Origin: Scolanthus callimorphus
Taxonomy: Eukaryota; Cnidaria; Anthozoa; Actiniaria; Edwardsiidae
Length of the DNA: 64,000 nt
Assembly: GCA_033964015.1 (NCBI GenBank)
Contig: CM066917.1
Coordinates: 62,001-126,000 of the forward strand
Reading direction: 5' to 3'
Part shown: in pieces, positions 29,676 through 43,700 of the stretch
Layout of the letters: every line of letters begins with the position of its first letter
Position numbering within the stretch: the first letter of the stretch is position 1
Made by a program: the position numbers and the translations under genes
Notes under the pieces: generated by a model
What the model was told of the DNA's origin: nothing
Seen by the model: only the letters and a program-made list of their open reading frames with translations
The model's database searches: none

Positions 29676-32600
29676 GAACTCTTTTTGCTAATAATAAAAA
29701 AATACAAGGACATTAAGTTACTGTAATAATTTTTTTCTTCTTCCAATGGCACTATTGCCTACAAGGGAGGATGTCACGAGAAGCGATTGCTAGACAGACT
29801 CAATATTCCTAATGTCAACTTAGAGGATTATGGGTGCCTCAAGTTTGATGTTCTTTTCAATCAATATGCTCAAGAAGATGATATGAACTTTTTATTTGAT
29901 ATGTCTGCTTCAAGTTGTGGTTTTCACATACTGTCCTCGGTGGGCACAGCCTATCATTGCTCACGTGTTGAGGTAACTGTATTCTGGAAATGGCTGAAAC
30001 AAATACGATACAAGGTGTAAGAACTCTTTTTGCTAATAATAAAAAAATACAAGGACATTAAGTTACTGTTATAAACTTTTTCTTCTTCCAATGGCACTAT
30101 TGCCTACAAGGGAGGATGTCACGAGAAGCGATTGCTAGACAGACTCAATATTCCTAATGTCAACTTAGAGGATTATGGGTGCCTCAAGTTTGATGTTCTT
30201 TTCAATCAATATGCTCAAGAAGATGATATGAACTTTTTATTTGATATGTCTGCTTCAAGTTGTGGTTTTCACATACTGTCCTCGGTGGGCACAGCCTATC
30301 ATTGCCCACGTGTTGAGGTAACTGTATTCTGGAAATGGCTGAAACAAATACGATATAAGGTGTAAGAACTCTTTTTGCTAATAATATAAAAATACAAGGA
30401 CATTAAGTTATTGTTATAAACTTTTTCTTCTTCCAATGGCACTATTGCCTACAAGGGAGGATGTCACGAGAAGCGATTGCTAGACAGACTCAATATTCCT
30501 AATGTCAACTTAGAGGATTATGGGTGCCTCAAGTTTGATGTTCGTTTCAATCAATATGCTCAAGAAGATGATATGAACTTTTTATTTGATATGTCTGCTT
30601 CAAGTTGTGGTTTTCACATACTGTCCTCGGTGGGCACAGCCTATCATTGCCCACGTGTTGAGGAAACTGCATTCTGGAAATGGCTGAAACAAATGCGATA
30701 CAAGGTGTAAGAACTCTTTTTGCTAATAATAAAAAAATACAAGGACATTAAGTTAGTGTTATAAACTTTTTCTTCTTCCAATGGCACTATTGCCTACAAG
30801 GGAGGATGTCACGAGAAGCGATTGCTAGACAGACTCAATATTCCTAATGTCAACTTAGAGGATTATGGGTGCCTCAAGTTTGATGTTCTTTTCAATCAAT
30901 ATGCTCAAGAAGATGATATGAACTTTTTATTTGATATGTCTGCTTCAAGTTGTGGTTTTCACATACTGTCCTCGGTGGGCACAGCCTATCATTGCCCACG
31001 TGTTGAGGTAACTGTATTCTGGAAATGGCTGAAACAAATGCGATACAAGGTGTAAGAACTCTTTTTGCTAATAATAAAAAAATACAAGGACATTAAGTTG
31101 CCTAAAAGGGAGGATGTCACGAGAAGCGATTGCTAGACAGACTCAATATTCCTAATGTCAACTTAGAGGATTATGGGTGCCTCAAGTTTGATGTTCTTTT
31201 CAATCAATATGCTCAAGAAGATGATATGAACTTTTTATTTGATATGTCTGCTTCAAGTTGTGGTTTTCAAATACTGTCCTCGGTGGGCACAGCCTATCAT
31301 TGCCCACGTATACAAGGTGTAAGAACTCTTTTTGCTAATAATAAAAAAATACAAGGACATTAAGTTACCGTTATAAACTTTTTCGTCTTCCAATGGCACT
31401 ATTGCCTACAAGGGAGGATGTCACGAGAAGCGATTGCTAGACAGACTCAATATTCCTAATGTCAACTTAGAGGATTATGGGTGCCTCAAGTTTGATGTTC
31501 TTTTCAATCAATATGCTCAAGAAGATGATATGAACTTTTTATTTGATATGTCTGCTTCAAGTTGTGGTTTTCACAAACTGTCCTCGGTGGGCACAGCCTA
31601 TCATTGCCCACGTGTTGAGGTAACTGTATTCTGGAAATGGCTGAAACAAATGCGATACAAGGTGTAAGAACTCTTTTTGCTAATAATAAAAAATACAAGG
31701 ACATTAAGTTACCGTTATAAACTTTTTCTTCTTCCAATGGCACTATTGCCTACAAGGGAGGATGTCACGAGAAGCGATTGCTAGACAGACTCAATATTCC
31801 TAATGTCAACTTAGAGGATTATGGGTGCCTCAAGTTTGATGTTCTTTTCAATCAATATGCTCAAGAAGATGATATGAACTTTTATTTGATATGTCTGCTT
31901 CAAGTTGTGGTTTTCACATACTGTCCTCGGTGGGCACAGCCTATCATTGCCCACGTGTTGAGGTAACTGTATTCTGGAAATGGCTGAAACAAATGCGATA
32001 CAAGGTGTAAGAACTCTTTTTGCTAATAATAAAAAAATAAAAGGACATTAAGTTAGTGTTATAAACTTTTTCTTCTTCCAATGGCACTATTGCCTACAAG
32101 GGAGGATGTCACGAGAAGCGATTGCTAGACAGACTCAATATTCCTAATGTCAACTTAGAGGATTATGGGTGCCTCAAGTTTGATGTTCTTTTCAATCAAT
32201 ATGCTCAAGAAGATGATATGAACTTTTTATTTGATATGTCTGCTTCAAGTTGTGGTTTTCACATACTGTCCTCGGTGGGCACAGCCTATCATTGCCCACG
32301 TGTTGAGGTAACTGTATTCTGGAAATGGCTGAAACAAATGCGATACAAGGTGTAAGAACTCTTTTTGCTAATAATAAAAAAATACAAGGACATTAAGTTG
32401 CCTACAAGGGAGGATGTCACGAGAAGCGATTGCTAGACAGACTCAATATTCCTAATGTCAACTTAGAGGATTATGGGTGCCTCAAGTTTGATGTTCTTTT
32501 CAATCAATATGCTCAAGAAGATGATATGAACATTTTATTTGATATGTCTGCTTCAAGTTGTGGTTTTCACATACTGTCCTCGGTGGGCACAGCCTATCAT

Positions 32601-33730
32601 TGCCCACGTGTTGAGGTAACTGTATTCTGGAAATGGCTGAAACAAATGCGATACAAGGTGTAAAAACTCTTTTTGCTAATAATAAAAAAATACAAGGACA
32701 TTAAGTTAGTGTTATAAACTTTTTCTTCTTCCAATGGCACTATTGCCTACAAGGGAGGATGTCACGAGAAGCGATTGCTAGACAGACTCAATATTCCTAA
32801 TGTCAACTTAGAGGATTATGGGTGCCTCAAGTTTGATGTTCTTTTCAATCAATATGCTCAAGAAGATGATATGACTTTTTATTTGATATGTCTGCTTCAA
32901 GTTGTGGTTTTCACATACTGTCCTCGGTGGGCACAGCCTATCATTGCCCACGTGTTGAGGTAACTGTATTCTGGAAATGGCTGAAACAAATGCGATACAA
33001 GGTGTAAGAACTCTTCTTGCTAATAATAAAAAAATACAAGGACATTAAGTTACCGTTATAAACTTTTTCTTCTTCCAATGGCACTATTGCCTACAAGGGA
33101 GGATGTCACGAGAAGGGATTGCTAGACAGACTCAATATTCCTAATGTCAACTTAGAGGATTATGGGTGCCTCAAGTTTGATGTTCTTTTCAATCAATATG
33201 CTCAAGAAGATGATATGAACTTTTTATTTGATATGTCTGCTTCAAGTTGTGGTTTTCACATACTGTCCTCGGTGGGCACAGCCTATCATTGCCCACGTGT
33301 TGAGGTAACTGTATTCTGGAAATGGCTGAAACAAATACGATACAAGGTGTAAGAACTTTTTTTGCTAATAATAAAAAAATAAAAGGACATTAAGTTACTG
33401 TTATAAACTTTTTCTTCTTCCAATGGAACTATTGCCTACAAGGGAGGATGTCACGAGAAGCGATTGCTAGACAGACTCAATATTCCTAATGTCAACTTAG
33501 AGGATTATGGGTGCCTCAAGTTTGATGTTCTTTTCAATCAATATGCTCAAGAAGATGATATGAACTTTTTATTTGATATGTCTGCTTCAAGTTGTGGTTT
33601 TCAAATACTGTCCTCGGTGGGCACAGCCTATCATTGCCCACGTATACAAGGTGTAAGAACTCTTTTTGCTAATAATAAAAAAATAAAAGGACATTAAGTT
33701 ACTGTTATAAACTTTTTCGTCTTCCAATGG

Positions 33731-36700
33731 CACTATTGCCTACAAGGGAGGATGTCACGAGAAGCGATTGCTAGACAGACTCAATATTCCTAATGTCAAC
33801 TTAGAGGATTATGGGTGCCTCAAGTTTGATGTTCTTTTCAATCAATATGCTCAAGAAGATGATATGAACTTTTATTTGATATGTCTGCTTCAAGTTGTGG
33901 TTTTCACATACTGTCCTCGGTGGGCACAGCCTATCATTGCCCACGTGTTGAGGTAACTGTATTCTGGAAATGGCTGAAACAAATGCGATACAAGGTGTAA
34001 GAACTCTTTTTGCTAATAATAAAAAATAAAAGGACATTAAGTTACCGGTATAAACTTTTTCTTCTTCCAATGGCACTATTGCCTACAAGGGAGGATGTCA
34101 CGAGAAGCGATTGCTAGACAGACTCAATATTCCTAATGTCAACTTAGAGGATTATGGGTGCCTCAAGTTTGATGTTCTTTTCAATCAATATGCTCAAGAA
34201 GATGATATGAACTTTTTATTTGATATGTCAATCAATATGCTCAAGAAGATGATATGAACTTTTTATTGATATGTCTGCTTCAAGTTGTGGTTTTCAAATA
34301 CTGTCCTCGGTGGGCACAGCCTATCATTGCCCACGTATACAAGGTTTTAGAACCCTTTTGCTAATAAAAAAAAAAAGGACATTAAGTTACTGTTATAAAC
34401 TTTTTCTTCTTCCAATGGCACTATTGCCTACAAGGGAGGATGTCACGAGAAGCGATTGCTAGACAGACTCAATATTCCTAATGTCAACTTAGAGGATAAT
34501 GGGTGCCTCACGTTTGATGTTCTTTTCAATCAATATGCTCAAGAAGATGATATGAACTTTTTATTTGATGTGTCTGCTTCAAGTTGTGGTTTTCACATAC
34601 TGTCCTCGGTGGGCACAGCCTATCATTGCCCACGTGTTGAGGTAACTGTATTCTGGAAATGGCTGAAACAAATGCGATACAAGGTGTAAGAACTCTTTTG
34701 CTAATAATAAAAAAAATACAAGGACATTAAGTTACTGTTATAAACTTTTTCTTCTTCCAATGGCACTATTGCCTACAATGGAGGATGTCACGAGAAGCGA
34801 TTGCTAGACAGACTCAATATTCCTAATGTCAACTTAGAGGATTATGGGTGCCTCAAGTTTGATGTTCTTTTCAATCAATATGCTCAAGAAGATGATATGA
34901 ACTTTTTTTTTGATATGTCTGCTTCAAGTTGTGGTTTTCAAATACTGTCCTCGGTGGGCACAGCCTATCATTGCCCGTATACAAGGTGTAAGAACTCTTT
35001 TTGCTAATAATAAAAAAATAAAAGGACATTAAGTTACTGTTATAAACTTTTTCTTCTTCCAATGGCACTATTGCCTACAAGGGAGGATGTCACGAGAAGC
35101 GATTGCTAGACAGACTCAATATTCCTAATGTCAACTTAGAGGATTATGGGTGCCTCAAGTTTGATGTTCTTTTCAATCAATATGCTCAAGAAGATGATAT
35201 GAACTTTTTATTTGATATGTCTGCTTCAAGTTGTGGTTTTCAAATACTGTCCTCGGTGGGCACAGCCTATCATTGCCCACATATACAAGGTGTAAGAACT
35301 CTTTTTGCTAATAATAAAAAATAAAAGGACATTAAGTTACTGTTATAAACTTTTTCGTCTTCCAATGGCACTATTGCCTACAAGGGAGGATGTCACGAGA
35401 AGCGATTGCTAGACAGACTCAATATTCCTAATGTCAACTTAGAGGATTATGGGTGCCTCAAGTTTGATGTTCTTTTCAATCAATATGCTCAAGAAGATGA
35501 TATGAACTTTTTATTTGATATGTCTGCTTCAAGTTGTGGTTTTCACATACTGTCCTCGGTGGGCACAGCCTATCATTGCCCACGTGTTGAGGTAACTGTA
35601 TTCTGGAAATGGCTGAAACAAATGCGATACAAGGTGTAAGAACTCTTTTTGCTAATAATAAAAAAATAAAAGGACATTAAGTTACTGTTATAAACTTGTT
35701 CGTCTTCCAATGGCACTATTGCCTACAAGGGAGGATGTCACGAGAAGCGATTGCTAGACAGACTCAATATTCCTAATGTCAACTTAGAGGATTATGGGTG
35801 CCTCAAGTTTGATGTTCTTTTCAATCAATATGCTCAAGAAGATGATATGAACTTTTTATTTGATATGTCTGCTTCAAGTTGTGGTTTTCACATACTGTCC
35901 TCGGTGGGCACAGCCTATCATTGCCCACGTATACAAGGTGTAAGAACTCTTTTTGCTAATAATAAAAAATAAAAGGACATTAAGTTACTGTTATAAACTT
36001 TTTCGTCTTCCAATGGCACTATTGCCTACAAGGGAGGATGTCACGAGAAGCGATTGCTAGACAGACTCAATATTCCTAATGTCAACTTAGAGGATTATGG
36101 GTGCCTCAAGTTTGATGTTCTTTTCAATCAATATGCTCAAGAAGATGATATGAACTTTTTATTTGATATGTCTGCTTCAAGTTGTGGTTTTCACATACTG
36201 TCCTCGGTGGGCACAGCCTATCATTGCCCACGTGTTGAGGTAACTGTATTCTGGAAATGGCTGAAACAAATGCGATACAAGGTGTAAGAACTCTTTTTGC
36301 TAATAATAAAAAATAAAAGGACATTAAGTTACCGGTATAAACTTTTTCTTCTTCCAATGGCACTATTGCCTACAAGGGAGGATGTCACGAGAAGCGATTG
36401 CTAGACAGACTCAATATTCCTAATGTCAACTTAGAGGATTATGGGTGCCTCAAGTTTGATGTTCTTTTCAATCAATATGCTCAAGAAGATGATATGAACT
36501 TTTTATTTGATATGTCAATCAATATGCTCAAGAAGATGATATGAACTTTTTATTTGATATGTCTGCTTCAAGTTGTGGTTTTCAAATACTGTCCTCGGTG
36601 GGCACAGCCTATCATTGCCCACGTATACAAGGTTTTAGAACCCTTTTGCTAATAATAAAAAAAAAAGGACATTAAGTTACTGTTATAAACTTTTTCTTCT

Positions 36701-38280
36701 TCCAATGGCACTATTGCCTACAAGGGAGGATGTCACGAGAAGCGATTGCTAGACAGACTCAATATTCCTAATGTCAACTTAGAGGATATGGGTGCCTCAC
36801 GTTTGATGTTCTTTTCAATCAATATGCTCAAGAAGATGATATGAACTTTTTATTTGATGTGTCTGCTTCAAGTTGTGGTTTTCACATACTGTCCTCGGTG
36901 GGCACAGCCTATCATTGCCCACGTGTTGAGGTAACTGTATTCTGGAAATGGCTGAAACAAATGCGATACAAGGTGTAAGAACTCTTTTTGCTAATAATAA
37001 AAAAATACAAGGACATTAAGTTACTGTTATAAACTTTTTCTTCTTCCAATGGCACTATTGCCTACAATGGAGGATGTCACGAGAAGCGATTGCTAGACAG
37101 ACTCAATATTCCTAATGTCAACTTAGAGGATTATGGGTGCCTCAAGTTTGATGTTCTTTTCAATCAATATGCTCAAGAAGATGATATGAACTTTTTATTT
37201 GATATGTCTGCTTCAAGTTGTGGTTTTCAAATACTGTCCTCGGTGGGCACAGCCTATCATTGCCCGTATACAAGGTGTAAGAACTCTTTTTGCTAATAAT
37301 AAAAAAATAAAAGGACATTAAGTTACTGTTATAAACTTTTTCTTCTTCCAATGGCACTATTGCCTACAAGGGAGGATGTCACGAGAAGCGATTGCTAGAC
37401 AGACTCAATATTCCTAATGTCAACTTAGAGGATTATGGGTGCCTCAAGTTTGATGTTCTTTTCAATCAATATGCTCAAGAAGATGATATGAACTTTTTAT
37501 TTGATATGTCTGCTTCAAGTTGTGGTTTTCAAATACTGTCCTCGGTGGGCACAGCCTATCATTGCCCACATATACAAGGTGTAAGAACTCTTTTTGCTAA
37601 TAATAAAAAAATAAAAGGACATTAAGTTACTGTTATAAACTTTTTCGTCTTCCAATGGCACTATTGCCTACAAGGGAGGATGTCACGAGAAGCGATTGCT
37701 AGACAGACTCAATATTCCTAATGTCAACTTAGAGGATTATGGGTGCCTCAAGTTTGATGTTCTTTTCAATCAATATGCTCAAGAAGATGATATGAACTTT
37801 TTATTTGATATGTCTGCTTCAAGTTGTGGTTTTCACATACTGTCCTCGGTGGGCACAGCCTATCATTGCCCACGTGTTGAGGTAACTGCATTCTGGAAAT
37901 GGCTGAAACAAATGCGATACAAGGTGTAAGAACTCTTTTTGCTAATAATAAAAAAATAAAAGGACATTAAGTTACTGTTATAAACTTGTTCGTCTTCCAA
38001 TGGCACTATTGCCTACAAGGGAGGATGTCACGAGAAGCGATTGCTAGACAGACTCAATATTCCTAATGTCAACTTAGAGGATTATGGGTGCCTCAAGTTT
38101 GATGTTCTTTCAATCAATATGCTCAAGAAGATGATATGAACTTTTTATTTGATATGTCTGCTTCAAGTTGTGGTTTTCACATACTGTCCTCGGTGGGCAC
38201 AGCCTATCATTGCCCACGTGTTGAGGTAACTGTATTCTGGAAATGGCTGAAACAAATGCGATACAAGGTGTAAGAACTCT
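33731..38280 (+). repeat. Satellite block B: tandem duplication of a ~2.29-kb multi-unit segment
   Basis: Unit-specific markers recur 2,289-2,290 bp apart: a 46-bp internal duplication (near 34190 and 36475), the variant CTCACGTTTGATG with DVSASS (34456 and 36746), ACAATGGAGGATG (34776 and 37065) and the short CCCGTATACAAGG unit (34801 and 37090). Seven units were therefore duplicated together. Copy 1 covers about 33.77-36.05 kb and copy 2 about 36.05-38.3 kb. Several units here have lost the donor-like GAGGTAACT (304-bp class). Confidence 0.85.
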
Positions 38281-39670
38281 TTTTGCTAATAATAAAAAAA
38301 TACAAGGACATTAAGTTACCGTTATAAACTTTTTCTTCTTCCAATGGCACTATTGCCTACAAGGGAGGATGTCACGAGAAGCGATTGCTAGACAGACTCA
38401 ATATTCCTAATGTCAACTTAGAGGATTATGGGTGCCTCAAGTTTGATGTTCTTTTCAATCAATATGCTCAAGAAGATGATATGAACTTTTTAGTTGATAT
38501 GTCTGCTTCAAGTTGTGGTTTTCACATACTGTCCTCGGTGGGCACAGCCTATCATTGCCCACGTGTTGAGGTAACTGTATTCTGGAAATGGCTGAAACAA
38601 ATGCGATACAAGGTGTAAGAACTCTTTTTGCTAATAATAAAAAATACAAGGACATTAAGTTGCCTACAAGGGAGGATGTCACGAGAAGCGATTGCTAGAC
38701 AGACTCAATATTCCTAATGTCAACTTAGAGGATTATGGGTGCCTCAAGTTTGATGTTCTTTTCAATCAATATGCTCAAGAAGATGATATGAACATTTTAT
38801 TTGATATGTCTGCTTCAAGTTGTGGTTTTCACATACTGTCCTCGGTGGGCACAGCCTATCATTGCCCACGTGTTGAGGTAACTGTATTCTGGAAATGGCT
38901 GAAACAAATGCGATACAAGGTGTAAGAACTCTTTTTGCTAATAATAAAAAATACAAGGACATTAAGTTAGTGTTATAAACTTTTTCTTCCTCCAATGGCA
39001 CTATTGCCTACAAGGGAGGATGTCACGAGAAGCGATTGCTAGACAGACTCAATATTCCTAATGTCAACTTAGAGGATTATGGGTGCCTCAAGTTTGATGT
39101 TCTTTCTAATCAATATGCTCAAGAAGATGATATGAACTTTTTATTTGATATGTCTGCTTCAAGTTGTGGTTTTCACATACTGTCCTCGGTGGGCACAGCC
39201 TATCATTGCCCACGTGTTGAGGTAACTGTATTCTGGAAATGGCTGAAACAAATGCGATACAAGGTGTAAGAACTCTTTTTGCTAATAATAAAAAAATACA
39301 AGGACATTAAGTTGCCTACAAGGGAGGATGTCACGAGAAGCGATTGCTAGACAGACTCAATATTCCTAATGTCAACTTAGAGGATTATGGGTGCCTCAAG
39401 TTTGATGTTCTTTTCAATCAATATGCTCAAGAAGATGATATGAACACTTTATTTGATATGTCTGCTTCAAGTTGTGGTTTTCACATACTGTCCTCGGTGG
39501 GCACAGCCTATCATTGCCCACGTGTTGAGGTAACTGTATTCTGGAAATGGCTGAAACAAATGCGATACAAGGTGTAAGAACTCTTTTTGCTAATAATAAA
39601 AAAATACAAGGACATTAAGTTACTGTTATAAACTTTTTCTTCTTCCAATCAATATGCTCAAGAAGCTGAT
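38281..39670 (+). repeat. Satellite block C, lead-in units before element 1
   Basis: Units at 38385, 38692, 39036 and 39344. Their marker substitutions (ATGAACATTTTATT, then TCTTTCTAATCAA, then ATGAACACTTTATT) are the same ordered series that precedes every later 1.1-kb element. This defines the right half of the higher-order repeat. Confidence 0.85.
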
Positions 39671-40758
39671 AATATATAGATTTAGCCACTGGCTAAAAGC
39701 GGAGCTCGTGGTTATAAAATTTTCTATGTGAATGAAAGGGATTCCCATGTGTACATGGTTTATATGGTTGCTTTAGAGTCGTCCCTTCGCGAGATATTAA
39801 TTTTTCCAAGCATAGATGACGTCATCGATGACGTTATATCACGTGACTACTTCATTTCGCTTATCTGGTGGTCTAGACTACACTACCCAAGTTTGGTTGT
39901 CTTAGAGTCTTCCCTTCACGAGATATTCATTTTTCAAACATAGATGACGTCATCGATGACGTCATATCACGTGACCACTTCATTTCGCTCATCTGGTGGC
40001 CTAGACTATACTACCCAAGTTTGGTTCTTTTAGTCTTCCCTTCACGAGATATTAATTTTTCAAGCATAGATGACGTCATCGATGACGTCATATCACGTGA
40101 CCACTTCATTTCGCTCATCTGGTGGTCTAGGCTACACTACCCTAGTTTGGTTGTTTTAGAGTCTTCCCTTCACGTGATATTCATTTTTTAAGCATAGATG
40201 ACGTCATCGATGACGTCATATCACGTGACCACTTCATTTCGCTCACCTGGTGACCTAGACTACACTACCAAAGTTTGGTTGTCTTAGAGTCTTCCCTTCA
40301 CGAGATATTCATTTTCAATCACTGATGACGTCATCGATGACGTCACATCACGTGTCCAGGTTACAGCACCCCCCTTGTATCATAGACAAAATATCCTAAG
40401 TATGGTTGTCTTAGCGTGTTCCCTTGAGGAGATATATTCTTTGCATACCACAGGGTTCCCATGTGTACACGGACGACGGACGGACGGCGTACGCTATAGG
40501 TTTAATACCAGAAAAATAAACAAAAAATCATATCTCCCGAAGGGTAGCTTCTATAGAAGCCAAACTTGGACAAACTTTCAAAGATCATAAGAGGAACTTT
40601 ATACCAAAGTCACGTGCCCTTACGTCATCAATGACGTCACCAAAAAGATCCATAATGCCCGTGACGTTCAAAAATCAACTCTATAGTATATTATACGTTT
40701 TTCCCTTAGGTATGGTGCACCGCTTGCGCGGGCCTTCGGCCCGCGCTGGAGCTCCGCT
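39671..40758 (+). mobile_element. 1.1-kb non-autonomous element, copy 1 (full subtype)
   Basis: Interrupts a satellite unit between ...CTCAAGAAGCTGAT and ATGAAC. Comparison with intact units shows no target duplication. Near the 5' end lies AGCGGAGCTC and at the 3' end GAGCTCCGCT, an inverted pair placed asymmetrically; a strong GC stem around GGGCCTTCGGCCC lies about 10 bp inside the 3' end. Internal sequence consists of five 126-128-bp repeats. No coding capacity is credible. Asymmetric terminal inverted repeats, a 3' stem, internal tandem repeats and absence of a target duplication together fit Helentron/HINE-type elements, but this class call is inference. Confidence 0.5.
39817..40344 (+). 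promoter_or_regulatory. Five-fold CRE palindrome / E-box array in element copy 1
   Basis: TGACGTCATCGATGACGTCA, a perfect 20-bp palindrome containing two full CRE sites (TGACGTCA), occurs at 39945, 40071, 40199 and 40325, with a variant (last CRE changed to TGACGTTA) at 39817. After a 4-6-bp spacer each is followed by CACGTG (E-box). Spacing is 126-128 bp. CRE sites bind CREB/ATF factors and CACGTG binds USF/Myc/TFE-type bHLH factors. Whether these sites are occupied is unknown. The same array exists in all six element copies. Confidence 0.6.
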
Positions 40759-43700
40759 ATGAACTTTTTATTTGATATGTCTGCTTCAAGTTGTGGTTTT
40801 CACATACTGTCCTCGGTGGGCACAGCCTATCATTGCCCACGTGTTGAGGTAACTGTATTCTGGAAATGGCTGAAACAAATCCGATACAAGGTGTAAGAAC
40901 TCTTTTGCTAATAATAAAAAAATACAAGGACATTAAGTTGCCTACAAGGGAGGATGTCACGAGAAGCGATTGCTAGACAGACTCAATATTCCTAATGTCA
41001 ACTTAGAGGATTATGGGTGCCTCAAGTTTGATGTTCTTTTCAATCAATATGCTCAAGAAGATGATATGAACTTTTTATTTGATATGTCTGCTTCAAGTTG
41101 TGGTTTTCACATACTGTCCTCGGTGGGCACAGCCTATCATTGCCCACGTGTTGAGGTAACTGTATTCTGGAAATGGCTGAAACAAATGCGATACAAGGTG
41201 TAAGAACTCTTTTTGCTAATAATAAAAAAATACAAGGACATTAAGTTACCGTTATAAACTTTTTCTTCTTCCAATGGCACTATTGCCTACAAGGGAGGAT
41301 GTCACGAGAAGCGATTGCTAGACAGACTCAATATTCCTAATGTCAACTTAGAGGATTATAGGTGCCTCAAGTTTGATGTTCGTTTCAATCAATATGCTCA
41401 AGAAGATGATATGAACTTTTTATTTGATATGTCTGCTTCAAGTTGTGGTTTTCACATACTGTCCTCGGTGGGCACAGCCTATCATTGCCCACGTGTTGAG
41501 GTAACTGCATTCTGGAAATGGCTGAAACAAATGCGATACAAGGTGTAAGAACTCTTTTTGCTAATAATAAAAAAATACAAGGACATTAAGTTAGTGTTAT
41601 AAACTTTTTCTTCTTCCAATGGCACTATTGCCTACAAGGGAGGATGTCACGAGAAGCGATTGCTAGACAGACTCAATATTCCTAATGTCAACTTAGAGGA
41701 TTATGGGTGCCTCAAGTTTGATGTTCTTTTCAATCAATATGCTCAAGAAGATGATATGAACTTTTTATTTGATATGTCTGCTTCAAGTTGTGGTTTTCAC
41801 ATACTGTCCTCGGTGGGCACAGCCTATCATTGCCCACGTGTTGAGGTAACTGTATTCTGGAAATGGCTGAAACAAATGCGATACAAGGTGTAAGAACTCT
41901 TTTTGCTAATAATAAAAAAATACAAGGACATTAAGTTGCCTACAAGGGAGGATGTCACGAGAAGCGATTGCTAGACAGACTCAATATTCCTAATGTCAAC
42001 TTAGAGGATTATGGGTGCCTCAAGTTTGATGTTCTTTTCAATCAATATGCTCAAGAAGATGATATGAACATTTTATTTGATATGTCTGCTTCAAGATGTG
42101 GTTTTCACATACTGTCCTCGGTGGGCACAGCCTATCATTGCCCACGTGTTGAGGTAACTGTATTCTGGAAATGGCTGAAACAAATGCGATACAAGGTGTA
42201 ACAACTCTTTTTGCTAATAATAAAAAAATACAAGGACATTAAGTTACTGTTATAAACTTTTTCTTCTTCCAATCAATATGCTCAAGAAGATGATATGAAC
42301 TTTTTATTTGATATGTCTGCTTCAAGTTGTGGTTTTCACATACTGTCCTCGGTGGGCACAGCCTATCATTGCCCACGTGTTGAGGTAACTGTATTCTGGA
42401 AATGGCTGAAACAAATGCGATACAAGGTGTAAGAACTCTTTTTGCTAATAATAAAAAAATACAAGGACATTAAGTTGCCTACAAGGGAGGATGTCACGAG
42501 AAGCGATTGCTAGACAGACTCAATATTCCTAATGTCAACTTAGAGGATTATGGATGCCTCAAGTTTGATGTTCTTTTCAATCAATATGCTCAAGAAGATG
42601 ATATGAACTTTTTATTTGATATGTCTGCTTCAAGTTGTGGTTTTCACATACTGTCCTCGGTGGGCACAGCCTATCATTGCCCACGTGTTGAGGTAACTGT
42701 ATTCTGGAAATGGCTGAAACAAATGCGATACAAGGTGTAAGAACTCTTTTTGCTAATAATAAAAAAATACAAGGACATTAAGTTACCGTTATAAACTTTT
42801 TCTTCTTCCAATGGCACTATTGCCTACAAGGGAGGATGTCACGAGAAGCGATTGCTAGACAGACTCAATATTCCTAATGTCAACTTAGAGGATTATGGGT
42901 GCCTCGAGTTTGATGTTCGTTTCAATCAATATGCTCAAGAAGATGATATGAACTTTTTATTTGATATGTCTGCTTCAAGTTGTGGTTTTCACATACTGTC
43001 CTCGGTGGGCACAGCCTATCATTGCCCACGTGTTGAGGTAACTGCATTCTGGAAATGGCTGAAACAAATGCGATACAAGGTGTAAGAACTCTTTTTGCTA
43101 ATAATAAAAAAATACAAGGACATTAAGTTAGTGTTATAAACTTTTTCTTCTTCCAATGGCACTATTGCCTACAAGGGAGGATGTCACGAGAAGCGATTGC
43201 TAGACAGACTCAATATTCCTAATGTCAACTTAGAGGATTATGGATGCCTCAAGTTTGATGTTCTTTTCAATCAATATGCTCAAGAAGATGATATGAACTT
43301 TTTATTTGATATGTCTGCTTCAAGTTGTGGTTTTCACATACTGTCCTCGGTGGGCACAGCCTATCATTGCCCACGTGTTGAGGTAACTGTATTCTGGAAA
43401 TGGCTGAAACAAATGCGATACAAGGTGTAAGAACTCTTTTTGCTAATAATAAAAAAATACAAGGACATTAAGTTGCCTACAAGGGAGGATGTCACGAGAA
43501 GCGATTGCTAGACAGACTCAATATTCCTAATGTCAACTTAGAGGATTATGGGTGCCTCAAGTTTGATGTTCTTTTCAATCAATATGCTCAAGAAGATGAT
43601 ATGAACATTTTATTTGATATGTCTGCTTCAAGTTGTGGTTTTCACATACTGTCCTCGGTGGGCACAGCCTATCATTGCCCACGTGTTGAGGTAACTGTAT

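Larger units (their letters stand above)
29197..33730 (+). repeat. Coding-derived satellite, block A (345/308/304-bp units)
   Basis: The array starts abruptly at 29197 with a rearranged partial unit, then runs head to tail. The recurring landmark TTGCTAGACAGACTCAATAT appears at 29442, 29787, 30132, 30477, 30822 (345-bp steps), then 31130 (308 bp), 31434 (304 bp) and on. 308-bp units lack exactly 37 bp between AAGTT and GCCTAC. 304-bp units lack exactly 41 bp between CCCACGT and ATACAAGG. Units differ by only a few substitutions or single-base homopolymer changes, indicating recent amplification or strong homogenisation. Confidence 0.95.
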
